The notes below the pieces were generated by a model, which was not told the origin of the DNA, searched no databases, and was given only the letters and a program-made list of their open reading frames with translations. From JAFRXK01 sp045603305 (lineage in GTDB: Bacteria > Bacillota > Clostridia > Lachnospirales > Lachnospiraceae): a DNA stretch of 33,821 nt. The stretch is taken from the NCBI GenBank assembly GCA_045603305.1, contig JAZULV010000016.1:1-33821 (forward strand). Reading direction: 5' to 3'. The number at the start of each line of letters is the position of its first letter. Position 1 is the stretch's first letter. Shown here piece after piece: positions 24,301 to 31,330 of this stretch. A program made the position numbers and the translations under genes.

Positions 24301-24972
24301 TTATTCTTCAGTCAGTGGAAGACTATATAAATATTTCGTAAATCTTATCGCTGCCTCTTTATCCTTTGAAACGTTCGGAAAGCAGAGTATAGCCTTATCG
24401 TAGTTTAAAGCATATCCATCATAGATTTCGGTATTAGAGATGTCCAGACCATAAACAACTCCGTCGCCTTCTCCGGTAGGATCATCTTTATATATAGCGT
24501 AGACAAAATAGGGTTCCAGTTGCTTGTACAGCTCGGCCGGAAGTATCTCTTCTACCGGGAATATAAAATCTTCGTAATCAGCCCAGAGCATGGTTTCGTA
24601 ATCAGTTATAATAACATCAGCGTCACCGGTTGAATATAGTGTCATGTATTTAATTGTGGATCCTTCATCAGGCCAACTTATGCCATGATCTTCAAGATAG
24701 GAAAACATATATCCTTTGTCAACGTCTGCTGTTACTTTATTGTCTCCGAGATATTCAGAATAAGATGACATGATATGTTCTTTTAGTGCTTCGTTTTCAC
24801 TGTCGTTAAATATCAGGCAGTATACATTAGTATCGACTTTGTTAATCCATCCAAAAACTATTGAGCCGATTGAGCCGATAACAATTATTGCAATGATGAT
24901 ATGACCTCTGTAGTAATCCCAGATATATTGTATCTTTTCTTTAGTAGTAAGTTCTTTTATGTTTGTACTCAT
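24301..24972 (-). CDS. Membrane-anchored extracytoplasmic protein of unknown function
   Basis: This is a 223-residue protein. Residues 1-22 are a charged cytoplasmic segment (TTKEKIQYIWDYYRGH), residues 23-43 form one membrane helix, and the remainder is predicted outside. The outside part is acidic, with WPDEGSTIKYMTLYSTGDADVIITDYE in the middle (key block GDADVIITDYE), resembling the alternating strand/helix pattern of solute-binding folds. I recognise the architecture from other Lachnospiraceae proteins but no named function. It follows the TetR gene by nine bases, so it is the likely regulated partner. GGGGA lies before the ATG. Confidence 0.65.
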   Translation of the reverse strand: MSTNIKELTTKEKIQYIWDYYRGHIIIAIIVIGSIGSIVFGWINKVDTNVYCLIFNDSENEALKEHIMSSYSEYLGDNKVTADVDKGYMFSYLEDHGISWPDEGSTIKYMTLYSTGDADVIITDYETMLWADYEDFIFPVEEILPAELYKQLEPYFVYAIYKDDPTGEGDGVVYGLDISNTEIYDGYALNYDKAILCFPNVSKDKEAAIRFTKYLYSLPLTEE

Positions 24973-24981
24973 ATTTTTCCC

Positions 24982-25539
24982 CTATATATTATTTTTGTTT
25001 TTATTTAAGAATGCAGTAAATGCATTATCTAATAACACTTCAATTTCGGAATCAGTAAACTGATAAGTGTTGGCACAAAGCATGGATGCAATACCGTGAG
25101 TGAAAATCCACATTTCTAAATATAATTGCTTTGCGTTATCGAAGCTTATGCCTGTATCATTTGACAGATGACGGATAGCAAATTCATCAGATGCATTGTC
25201 AGTAGCATTAACAAATGAAACATTGTTTCTGAAATCATTCATATACAGCAGTTTAAACAATTGCTTTTCTTCACGGGCAAACTTTACATAAGCAAGTCCG
25301 ACTTTGCCAAAATCATTATTCTCTCCGTACATAGAAGCAGCCAGCATATCTGATGCCCGCTTGATAGTCTCCATCTTCAGATTATCCATAGTTGTGAAAA
25401 CTCTGAAAATCGGCTGTATAGAGCAGTTAAGTCTTTGGGCTATGTTTCTGACAGTGAGACTGTCAGGTCCTTCTTCGCGGACACAATCTATAGCCGCTGA
25501 TAGAATCATTTCTTTTTCAATTTTAATTTTAGGTGCCAT
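24982..25539 (-). CDS. TetR/AcrR-family transcriptional regulator
   Basis: This is a 185-residue repressor. The N-terminal helix-turn-helix (residues 5-50) includes ILSAAIDCVREEGPDSLTVR and IAQRLNCSIQPIFRVF. The C-terminal ligand-binding helices are family-variable. The ATG at 25539 is chosen because AAGGAG lies six bases before it; an upstream in-frame start at 25566 would overlap the operator. A palindromic operator and promoter lie directly upstream, which implies autorepression. It is co-transcribed with the membrane protein gene downstream. The inducer is unknown. Confidence 0.88.
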   Translation of the reverse strand: MAPKIKIEKEMILSAAIDCVREEGPDSLTVRNIAQRLNCSIQPIFRVFTTMDNLKMETIKRASDMLAASMYGENNDFGKVGLAYVKFAREEKQLFKLLYMNDFRNNVSFVNATDNASDEFAIRHLSNDTGISFDNAKQLYLEMWIFTHGIASMLCANTYQFTDSEIEVLLDNAFTAFLNKNKNNI

Positions 25540-25557
25540 GGTAAACTCCTTAACAAT

Positions 25558-25589
25558 AAATATCAATTGATATGTATCAAGTGATATTT
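25558..25589. promoter_or_regulatory. TetR operator (near-perfect 32-bp inverted repeat)
   Basis: AAATATCAATTGATA and TATCAAGTGATATTT form an inverted repeat with one mismatch around a two-base centre. The left arm contains a perfect 14-base palindrome, ATATCAATTGATAT. It lies between the promoter -10 and the tetR ribosome site. Confidence 0.75.
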
Positions 25590-25618
25590 ATCATATACCA
25601 GTTGATGTAGAATGTCAA
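25590..25618 (-). promoter_or_regulatory. Promoter of the tetR gene
   Basis: On the minus strand TTGACA (25618-25613), a 17-base spacer and TATGAT (25595-25590) place the transcript start inside the adjoining operator. Confidence 0.7.
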
Positions 25619-25831
25619 TAGAGATTTAAAATTTCTAGTGAAAGGTTATTAATGTAAAATTTTGAAATTGATACTTCTGAGTGAATAGAAAAGATAATAA
25701 GAATATTATATGAATACATAATGCGAACGTTTGTGCTGAGATATTTAATGGACAATTAATAATTTACTATTAGGTTGTAAAAAGGAAATACAAAGTTTTA
25801 ACTCATAAATGAGTAGAAGGGAGTATCACAT

Positions 25832-26131
25832 ATGTCAATGTATGATTGGAATCATGATGGTGATAAGGATTGGCAGGATGATTATATTGAGTATCAGATA
25901 TATAAGGATGTAACAGGACAAAAGGATGAGCCATCCTATACCCCAAGAAGAGGTAATGGCATGTCTACATTTGGTGCTGTAATCAGTGTTGTTGCGGGAC
26001 TTGTAGGACAGTGCCTGTTATATATGTTGCTGGGGGTTGATGTGGAAGATGTGCCGGTTATTGTGATGATTGTTTTGTGGGTAGTGATTTCTGCGGTTGC
26101 TGCGGTGGTCGTGGAGAAGATAGGGTTATAG
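25832..26131 (+). CDS. Small membrane protein with EF-hand-like loop
   Basis: This is a 99-residue protein of unknown function. Residues 4-18 read DWNHDGDKDWQDDYI, which has the DxNxDGxxDxxD spacing of an EF-hand or dockerin calcium loop. A Pro/Arg-rich linker (about 32-42) follows, then two hydrophobic membrane helices (about 46-66 and 73-95). GTATCACAT separates AAGGGAG from the ATG at 25832; ATG 25838 is a second option. About 210 bases upstream hold no gene and no clear promoter. It ends about 70 bases before a strong terminator and forms its own unit. Confidence 0.6.
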   Translation: MSMYDWNHDGDKDWQDDYIEYQIYKDVTGQKDEPSYTPRRGNGMSTFGAVISVVAGLVGQCLLYMLLGVDVEDVPVIVMIVLWVVISAVAAVVVEKIGL

Positions 26132-26200
26132 GGCTTAAAAGACGGATATGATATATAATAAAATCTTATGAAAAGTGGATGATTGATAGGCAAAAAAGAG

Positions 26201-26239
26201 AAAATGCAGTATGACCGGAAAGTTATACTGCATTTTTTT
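26201..26239 (+). terminator. Terminator of the EF-hand-like gene
   Basis: AAAATGCAGTAT (26201-26212) pairs with ATACTGCATTTT (26225-26236), with the T-run reaching 26239. It also suits termination of the convergent LuxR gene. Confidence 0.85.
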
Positions 26240-26313
26240 GAAATTAGTAAATATCTACTCAAATATTTATTGTTCAGTAATAATCTTATTTATTCTTGCT
26301 TCAAGCGTCAAAT

Positions 26314-27972
26314 TTAAGCATCCTTTTGCTTATCCTGGTGCTGTTTTAACGCTGCAAATCTGAGAAGCTGCTTACGTGAAGATACGCCGAGTTTGCTATA
26401 GATGTTTTTGTTATGGTATTTCATTGTGTTTTCTTTGATACCGATAATAGTGGCAATCTCAGTTGCTGTTTTTCCTTCAAGATACAATGAATAAATGCGG
26501 TATTCTGTCGGGGTCAGTGTTTTAAGATTACATATGAAATACTCATAATCTTCTAATACGATTTCTTTCTTTCGTTCTTCCGAAAGGTGTACAATTTCGC
26601 TTTGTGCCAGCTCGTATTCTTCCAGTGCCTTTTCATAGGCTGCTTTGGTTCGCTGGGCTTCTTCTTCGGCAGCTTGTTTTGCGGCTTTCAGTGCGTTCAA
26701 TTGCTCCTCGTGGATAGTATCTTTTTCTGCAAGGAAAGCAAAGAGGTCATCAATCTCACGGATATTCAACCGGTATCCGGAATCTTCCCTGGATTTAATT
26801 TGCTCTATCTTTTTAATGATAGGAGCAACATATTTCTTACTCATAAACAGACAGTAAGCAAAAGCAAAGATGACAACAAAAAAGATGATTCCGGCAGTTT
26901 TTATTTGTCCCTTATGTATATAAGCATTGAATTGTGCCTCGGTCGTCATTAGTGCCACCGTAAAGGTATCGTTGCCTAAAGTTACACTTTTTGTTTTGCC
27001 GACACACCTCTCAGTTCCAAAGTCAAATATCGTGGCTTTGTTCTTTTCTGTAACTTTCACAACTTCAGATCCGACAGTATTATATCGGCTGGAATTGAAT
27101 TGCCCGGAATAGCCTCCCTTATCTTCGTCCAGTAAGGCGCCAACGAGCTGCCCAAGTTTACTGTCACTGGCTTTTTCTGATAATTGAAAATACAAGTCAT
27201 TTACCTCAAACCCACAGACACCTATAATATTTTCCTTAAGGTCGTGGATTGGTACATATACATATCTTGCTCTTTCCCATGTATCGGGAATTTCTACATT
27301 AGAGCTTAGTACATAATGTACACCCTTGGTAAATACTGAGTCGCAGCTATCGAAGAACTCTGTATGCATTTCATTGCTCCATCCGCTGTGAAAAGTCAGG
27401 TTGTTCTCCTTGCCGGTAGCAAAAGAACCTCTATACAATGCGATTTCATTGTTAACGGTATTTTCGGAGTAAAGGTTTATGTATTTCAAATAAATACCGT
27501 TGTAAAGAGGAGTTTCTGAGTGACTGTTGACTGTTGTGTCCAGAATATAGAAGGCTCCACTGGATGGTGCAAGTTGCATATTCAGATAAACGGTGCTGTA
27601 AAGCTCATTTTGTAAAATCGAAAGTGCCTCGGAGTTATTTCTTAAATCTTCAAAGGCAAGGTTGTTTTCTGTTAAATAATCCTGAATAGTAGTTTCTAAC
27701 TGCTCAGAAAAAGAAATTGCATAAGCAGCAACGCTATCGTAATTGCGTTCGACATTGTCTGCATAAGAAATGAGCTGTGTGTCAAGTATGCCCATAATCT
27801 GAGCGTTAGAAGGATTCATAATCCCGAACATATTCAGTAAAAGAAGTATCAGAGACAAAACCAAAGCAATTGCAGAGATGATATAAATGACAAATCGCCT
27901 GCGCATGGAAACTCCCTCTGCTTTTATCTGCTGAATTATATTTTTGATATCTAGTTGCTTTAATAGTTTCAT
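26314..27972 (-). CDS. Membrane-spanning LuxR-type regulator with extracytoplasmic sensor
   Basis: This 552-residue one-component regulator links an outside sensor to DNA binding. Residues 27-50 are membrane helix 1. Residues 51-356 form an extracytoplasmic, probably Cache-like domain, with ARYVYVPIHDLKENIIGVCG as a typical strand-loop. Residues 357-377 are helix 2, residues about 417-470 an Ala/Glu-rich coiled coil, and residues 486-545 a LuxR helix-turn-helix (LTPTEYRIYSLYLEGKTATE, then IGIKENTMKYHNKNIYSKLG). No kinase or receiver domain is seen. The start may be ATG 27906 (M23), which has GAGGGAG five bases upstream, rather than ATG 27972 with a more distant AAGGAG. It follows the lipoprotein gene by 15 bases. 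Confidence 0.88.
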   Translation of the reverse strand: MKLLKQLDIKNIIQQIKAEGVSMRRRFVIYIISAIALVLSLILLLLNMFGIMNPSNAQIMGILDTQLISYADNVERNYDSVAAYAISFSEQLETTIQDYLTENNLAFEDLRNNSEALSILQNELYSTVYLNMQLAPSSGAFYILDTTVNSHSETPLYNGIYLKYINLYSENTVNNEIALYRGSFATGKENNLTFHSGWSNEMHTEFFDSCDSVFTKGVHYVLSSNVEIPDTWERARYVYVPIHDLKENIIGVCGFEVNDLYFQLSEKASDSKLGQLVGALLDEDKGGYSGQFNSSRYNTVGSEVVKVTEKNKATIFDFGTERCVGKTKSVTLGNDTFTVALMTTEAQFNAYIHKGQIKTAGIIFFVVIFAFAYCLFMSKKYVAPIIKKIEQIKSREDSGYRLNIREIDDLFAFLAEKDTIHEEQLNALKAAKQAAEEEAQRTKAAYEKALEEYELAQSEIVHLSEERKKEIVLEDYEYFICNLKTLTPTEYRIYSLYLEGKTATEIATIIGIKENTMKYHNKNIYSKLGVSSRKQLLRFAALKQHQDKQKDA

Positions 27973-27987
27973 GGCGTTTTTCGCTCC

Positions 27988-29349
27988 TTACTCGGTAGAC
28001 AGTTGCTTAAGTTCGGCAAGTGAGGTTTCAACAAGCTCGTTTAAAACGGCTTCTGAATCTTCGCCATTGTTTACTCGTTTTGTATATTGGTTATGTGCAG
28101 TCTTCAATACCGTTTTGACATTCTGCTCAAAATTAAGTTGGAGCTCCGAAGCACCATCATAAAGAGGGAGTGGGTAAAAAGAATATCCCTCAAGCATTGT
28201 ATCTACTGCCTGATAAACGCTGTGGTAATTTTCATTTTCTATAATACTGAAATCAGAAAACAGTGTATTAAAGGCATCGTTTGTAACCGGAAGATATCCG
28301 GCACGTGTTACAAAGTCCAGATTATGTTCTTTGTTGGTAAGCCATTTTGCAAAGATATATGCAGCCTGGTTTTTGCGTTCATCATCATTCTTAACTGCAA
28401 ACATGCCTCCTCCGCGATAAATTACACCGGAGATGTCTTCAGTAAAAGTTGGATAAGGTAGCGCAATAGCGTTGATTGTTTCGGTACTATTGTCAGCATA
28501 GACGACTTCTGTAGGTTGATACAGTACATCGGCGGTAGAACCTGTATTGGCGATTACTTCTACAGTTTTCCAACGTGAAGCCGCATAACCCTCCTCCAGA
28601 CAAATGCCGCCATGGATAGCAGTTTCAGCTAATGGTATCCATATCTTTTTAAATTCTTCATCATCCAGACGAAGTCGGCCGTTCCTGACGAATTCACGGT
28701 CATATGCTTTCATACCTGTAAAAGCGTAATTATAGTAGTCATTGATTTGCATAAAGTTTTGACCGTTCGACCAGTTATAGTATTGGCGTGCTGTTTCAAA
28801 CAGTCCATCAAAGGTGGTTAAATTGTCTGTAGTAATACCGGTATCAGCACTAAAACGGTTAAATAATGTTTTGTTCAGAAAAAGAGCTTCGGTGGATTTA
28901 GCCACGGGAAGCATGAGCAGTTTCTCGTCAAAATATCCCTCAGAAAGAAAATCTTTGTTGAATGCGGAAAGCTCCTTTTCTGTGAAATAGTCATCCCAAT
29001 TAAGCAGTTTTTCCTTACCGACAATTTCTATGACACGAGGATAAGCTGTAAATAGATCCGGCATATATTCGGCACCTGGCTCATCGTTTGCAGAAGAAGC
29101 AAGAGCCTTGTCAATGGCAGAAGAGCTTGTGACAGAAACGACATTAACTGTAATCCCGTTATCCTTGCCGACTGTGTTATTGAACTCGTTAATGACAGTA
29201 TTAAGCGGAGACTTTGTCTGGCTTCCATATACATGCCACATGGTAAGAGTGACCGGACTTTCAGGACTAGGCATTGTATTCTGAGTACATCCGGAAAAAC
29301 ACATCAGTAATATTGTAAGATTCAAAATGATTGTGAAAAATTTTTTCAT
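27988..29349 (-). CDS. Extracellular solute-binding lipoprotein (sugar-type), orphan
   Basis: This 453-residue lipoprotein resembles family 1 ABC solute-binding proteins, which bind oligosaccharides. The signal sequence ends in a lipobox with Cys21 (CFSGC). The mature part has LTMWHVYG, PDLFTAYP, a GGGMFAVKN segment and YIFAKWLTNKEHNLDFVTRAGYLPVT (key block AGYLPVT), all typical of the fold. AAGGGAA precedes the ATG at 29349. No ABC permease or ATPase is encoded within the window, and the next gene is the membrane LuxR regulator. I infer a sensor role, delivering a ligand to that regulator, rather than transport. Confidence 0.88.
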   Translation of the reverse strand: MKKFFTIILNLTILLMCFSGCTQNTMPSPESPVTLTMWHVYGSQTKSPLNTVINEFNNTVGKDNGITVNVVSVTSSSAIDKALASSANDEPGAEYMPDLFTAYPRVIEIVGKEKLLNWDDYFTEKELSAFNKDFLSEGYFDEKLLMLPVAKSTEALFLNKTLFNRFSADTGITTDNLTTFDGLFETARQYYNWSNGQNFMQINDYYNYAFTGMKAYDREFVRNGRLRLDDEEFKKIWIPLAETAIHGGICLEEGYAASRWKTVEVIANTGSTADVLYQPTEVVYADNSTETINAIALPYPTFTEDISGVIYRGGGMFAVKNDDERKNQAAYIFAKWLTNKEHNLDFVTRAGYLPVTNDAFNTLFSDFSIIENENYHSVYQAVDTMLEGYSFYPLPLYDGASELQLNFEQNVKTVLKTAHNQYTKRVNNGEDSEAVLNELVETSLAELKQLSTE

Positions 29350-29376
29350 AGTTTCATTCCCTTTCAGTATGGGCAT

Positions 29377-29395
29377 CCCACCCGAATTCCCACCC
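29377..29395 (-). promoter_or_regulatory. G-quadruplex motif in the lipoprotein mRNA leader
   Basis: The minus strand reads GGGTGGGAATTCGGGTGGG, four runs of three G with spacers of 1, 5 and 1 bases. A related GGGTGGGG occurs at 29424-29417. The motif lies about 27 bases before the lipoprotein start codon. The strand and position suit an RNA structure that affects translation, which is inference. Confidence 0.5.
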
Positions 29396-29437
29396 TTTTA
29401 TAAAAAAATATATTTTCCCCACCCTTTTCGCTGGTTT

Positions 29438-29620
29438 TGGGCGGTGTAAAAAGAACAGAAATCATTATAATATATTTGCAAGGTTATCAAAGGAGGGTAT
29501 AGAACTTGCTCGGATCATAGAAAACGATAAAGGGGTATCCCTTTATCGTTGGAAAGATTTTCAACATAAAGTTCTCTGTAAACGCGCCAACGAGCACAGA
29601 GACCGCCCCATTTTTATTTT
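29438..29620. ncRNA. Putative structured RNA or leader region
   Basis: The 400-bp gap between divergent operons holds a nested set of pairings. GGGCGGT (about 29439-29445) pairs with ACCGCCC (29602-29608). Inside are a GCAAG.../...CTTGC stem, a perfect 12-bp hairpin (29523-29534 with 29539-29550), a TTGGAAA/TTTTCAA hairpin, and TCTCTGT/ACAGAGA (29573-29579 with 29596-29602). A T-rich run follows on the plus strand. A TATAAT (29466-29471) and an AAAGGAGG with a TTG-CTC-GGA-TCA-TAG mini-frame (29506-29520) are also present. The coding strand of the RNA is undecided. Confidence 0.45.
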
Positions 29621-29624
29621 ATGT

Positions 29625-29653
29625 ATTGTACCATGAAAAACTGATTGATTCAA
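29625..29653 (-). promoter_or_regulatory. Possible promoter of the lipoprotein-LuxR operon
   Basis: On the minus strand TTGAAT (29653-29648), a 17-base spacer and TACAAT (29630-29625) would give a leader of about 270 bases that includes the structured region and the G-rich motif. Confidence 0.45.
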
Positions 29654-29750
29654 CATGAGAGGGATTAATTACATTGTTTATTTAAATGTTTTTTCAATGG
29701 TGATATGTCATAATAAATCAAAATATATAAGTAAATAGGAGGTATTATTT

Positions 29751-30188
29751 ATGGGTTATGTAGGAAGGTGGATATTTCATTCTATCGGTATGATGAATGA
29801 AAATGACGAGATGGTATATATGAATGCAGAGGAATACCTGAACTCGCCGATGCTCTACATTGATGAAACAGATGAAGAAGCTGTTGCTGATGAAAAGAGA
29901 GAGAGAAAACAGATAGTAGGGGGACAGCTTGCAGTTTGCGAGGATGGTAAATTCTATATGTTGTTACCTTTTCCGGAAGGTGTGTCTCAGAAAGAGATTG
30001 ATGAGGCAGTTGCAGCTGGTGAAATAAAGATTTATGACGGTATGTTGACTGATTCGGCAATTGCCTGGGAAGAAAGAAATGGTGAGCTTTGGGTTGAGTT
30101 GGGCATGAGTGAGGATGGCTTTGTTTGTGTTAGTGACGAAAACGGTTATTTGAACATCATGACTACAAGATATACAAAAGCAGATTAA
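29751..30188 (+). CDS. Protein of unknown function, 145 residues
   Basis: This is a soluble acidic protein with no signal peptide or membrane helix. It starts GRWIFHSIGMMNENDEMVYM, has a Lys/Glu-rich stretch in the middle (EEAVADEKRERKQ), and ends with an antiparallel beta pattern (GELWVELGMSEDGFVCVS). I have seen related N-terminal motifs in other Lachnospiraceae proteins but know no function. AGGAGG lies eight bases before the ATG. It is the first gene of a rightward operon and is divergent from the lipoprotein-LuxR pair. Confidence 0.7.
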   Translation: MGYVGRWIFHSIGMMNENDEMVYMNAEEYLNSPMLYIDETDEEAVADEKRERKQIVGGQLAVCEDGKFYMLLPFPEGVSQKEIDEAVAAGEIKIYDGMLTDSAIAWEERNGELWVELGMSEDGFVCVSDENGYLNIMTTRYTKAD

Positions 30189-30202
30189 AGGGGGAATGTA
30201 TA

Positions 30203-30802
30203 ATGAGTATTTTTGATTCAATAAAAAGGGCTACAGAGTCTGCAGTAAAAAAAGAGGCAGTTAAAGCGGTAAGTAATGCTGCTCAGTCAGTGGGAAGAGG
30301 AAGAAACCATTCCGAGAGTTTTACATTTGCTGCTTTGCCAGCCAATGTTACAGAGTTACAGGCTTTGCCGGAGGCATCTTTGGATTCAGCTTTCAAAACA
30401 ACAGCACTGACTATTTTGGCACTCTGCCGTTATGAACAGAACCCGGATGAAGCAATTGAAATGCTTAATTTTCTGAAAGGTCCGGAAGAAGTAAGTACAT
30501 ACGAAAAGCAGTTTATTAAGGAACGACTCAACGGAAAAATGTATAAGGTACGCTCATTCTTTACAGGAGCAACACCAGAGAACAGCTATAAGCCTGCAAT
30601 TCCTTACACAATTTCTGTTAGCGAAACCCCATACTCTTTTGACAATGAAAACTGGGCAACATTGTATGTAACAAGTGGTGGTGCTGATAATCCGAGACCA
30701 ATCAAACTGCGCAAAAAGCCATCCACAGGCCAGTGGTTTTTAAATGATATTCAGTGCCTTGCAGATATCCGCATTCCAACAGAAGAAGATCCGTGGGCAT
30801 AA
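30203..30802 (+). CDS. DUF6935-like protein
   Basis: This is a 199-residue soluble protein. The N-terminus is a lysine-rich amphipathic helix (IFDSIKRATESAVKKEAVKA) followed by a Ser/Gly linker. The conserved core starts near residue 40 (LPANVTELQALPEASLDSAF) and ends with LRKKPSTGQWFLNDIQ and DIRIPTEEDPWA. I recall this as the DUF6935 family of Firmicutes, whose function is not established. The start is 14 bases after the previous gene, with AAAGGGGG upstream, and it ends three bases before the next coding frame, so the genes are one transcript. Confidence 0.72.
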   Translation: MSIFDSIKRATESAVKKEAVKAVSNAAQSVGRGRNHSESFTFAALPANVTELQALPEASLDSAFKTTALTILALCRYEQNPDEAIEMLNFLKGPEEVSTYEKQFIKERLNGKMYKVRSFFTGATPENSYKPAIPYTISVSETPYSFDNENWATLYVTSGGADNPRPIKLRKKPSTGQWFLNDIQCLADIRIPTEEDPWA

Positions 30803-30808
30803 ACAGTG

Positions 30809-31240
30809 ATGAACAGAGAAATTTTTGATAATGGTATTTTACGTGTTATTGTGCCGTCAGGGTGGAAGCTCTTTTATGGAATTGATGCCGATGGCAATGA
30901 AAGTCCGAAAAAGCTGCACATTTATAAGGATGCGCAAACAGGATTGGATGTGTTTACAAAAGCGGGTATTACAATTTGTTTTTATGGCAAAGGAGAAATA
31001 TATATTTCACCAAGAGCCTTCTATGATAATGTTCAGGACCTGGAATCTTTTGCGTTGGGAGGCTACATATGGCACGGCTATACGTGTACCAGCTTAGGAT
31101 ATCCCTATACTATGCTTGAAACAATGTGTGACGGTGTAACATTTCAAATAATGATATTAATGGAAAACGGGGAACACAAAATTTCGCTTAATGATGCAGA
31201 TGTCCAATTGATTATCGAAAGTATATCAATATGTGAATAA
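30809..31240 (+). CDS. Protein of unknown function, 143 residues
   Basis: This is a small alpha/beta protein with no signal sequence. Its motifs include DNGILRVIVPSGWKLFYGI at the N-terminus and HGYTCTSLGYPYTMLETM later. The strand/helix order resembles the middle domain of the lipoprotein encoded next (a beta strand, an acidic helix, a hydrophobic gap and a late beta strand), though identity is low. A GTG at 30806 is an alternative start. There is no clear ribosome site, so it is probably coupled to the DUF6935 gene, whose stop lies six bases upstream. Confidence 0.6.
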   Translation: MNREIFDNGILRVIVPSGWKLFYGIDADGNESPKKLHIYKDAQTGLDVFTKAGITICFYGKGEIYISPRAFYDNVQDLESFALGGYIWHGYTCTSLGYPYTMLETMCDGVTFQIMILMENGEHKISLNDADVQLIIESISICE

Positions 31241-31330
31241 CGGTATGCATTGTTAATATAATTTGCAGTTTGTATAGAATGATAAGTTTTTGCAAACTGC
31301 ATAAGAAGTAAAGAGAGGAGAATAGAAAAA

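Noticed and set aside
27988..29349. Part of a conventional ABC sugar importer
   Set aside because: No permease or ATPase gene is found on either side within the window; the flanking genes are a regulator and a divergent operon of unknown proteins.
29506..29520. TTG-CTC-GGA-TCA-TAG as a real leader peptide gene
   Set aside because: Four codons with a TTG start can occur by chance; the RBS-like site is good but the strand of the transcript is unknown. It is kept only as part of the structured-region finding.
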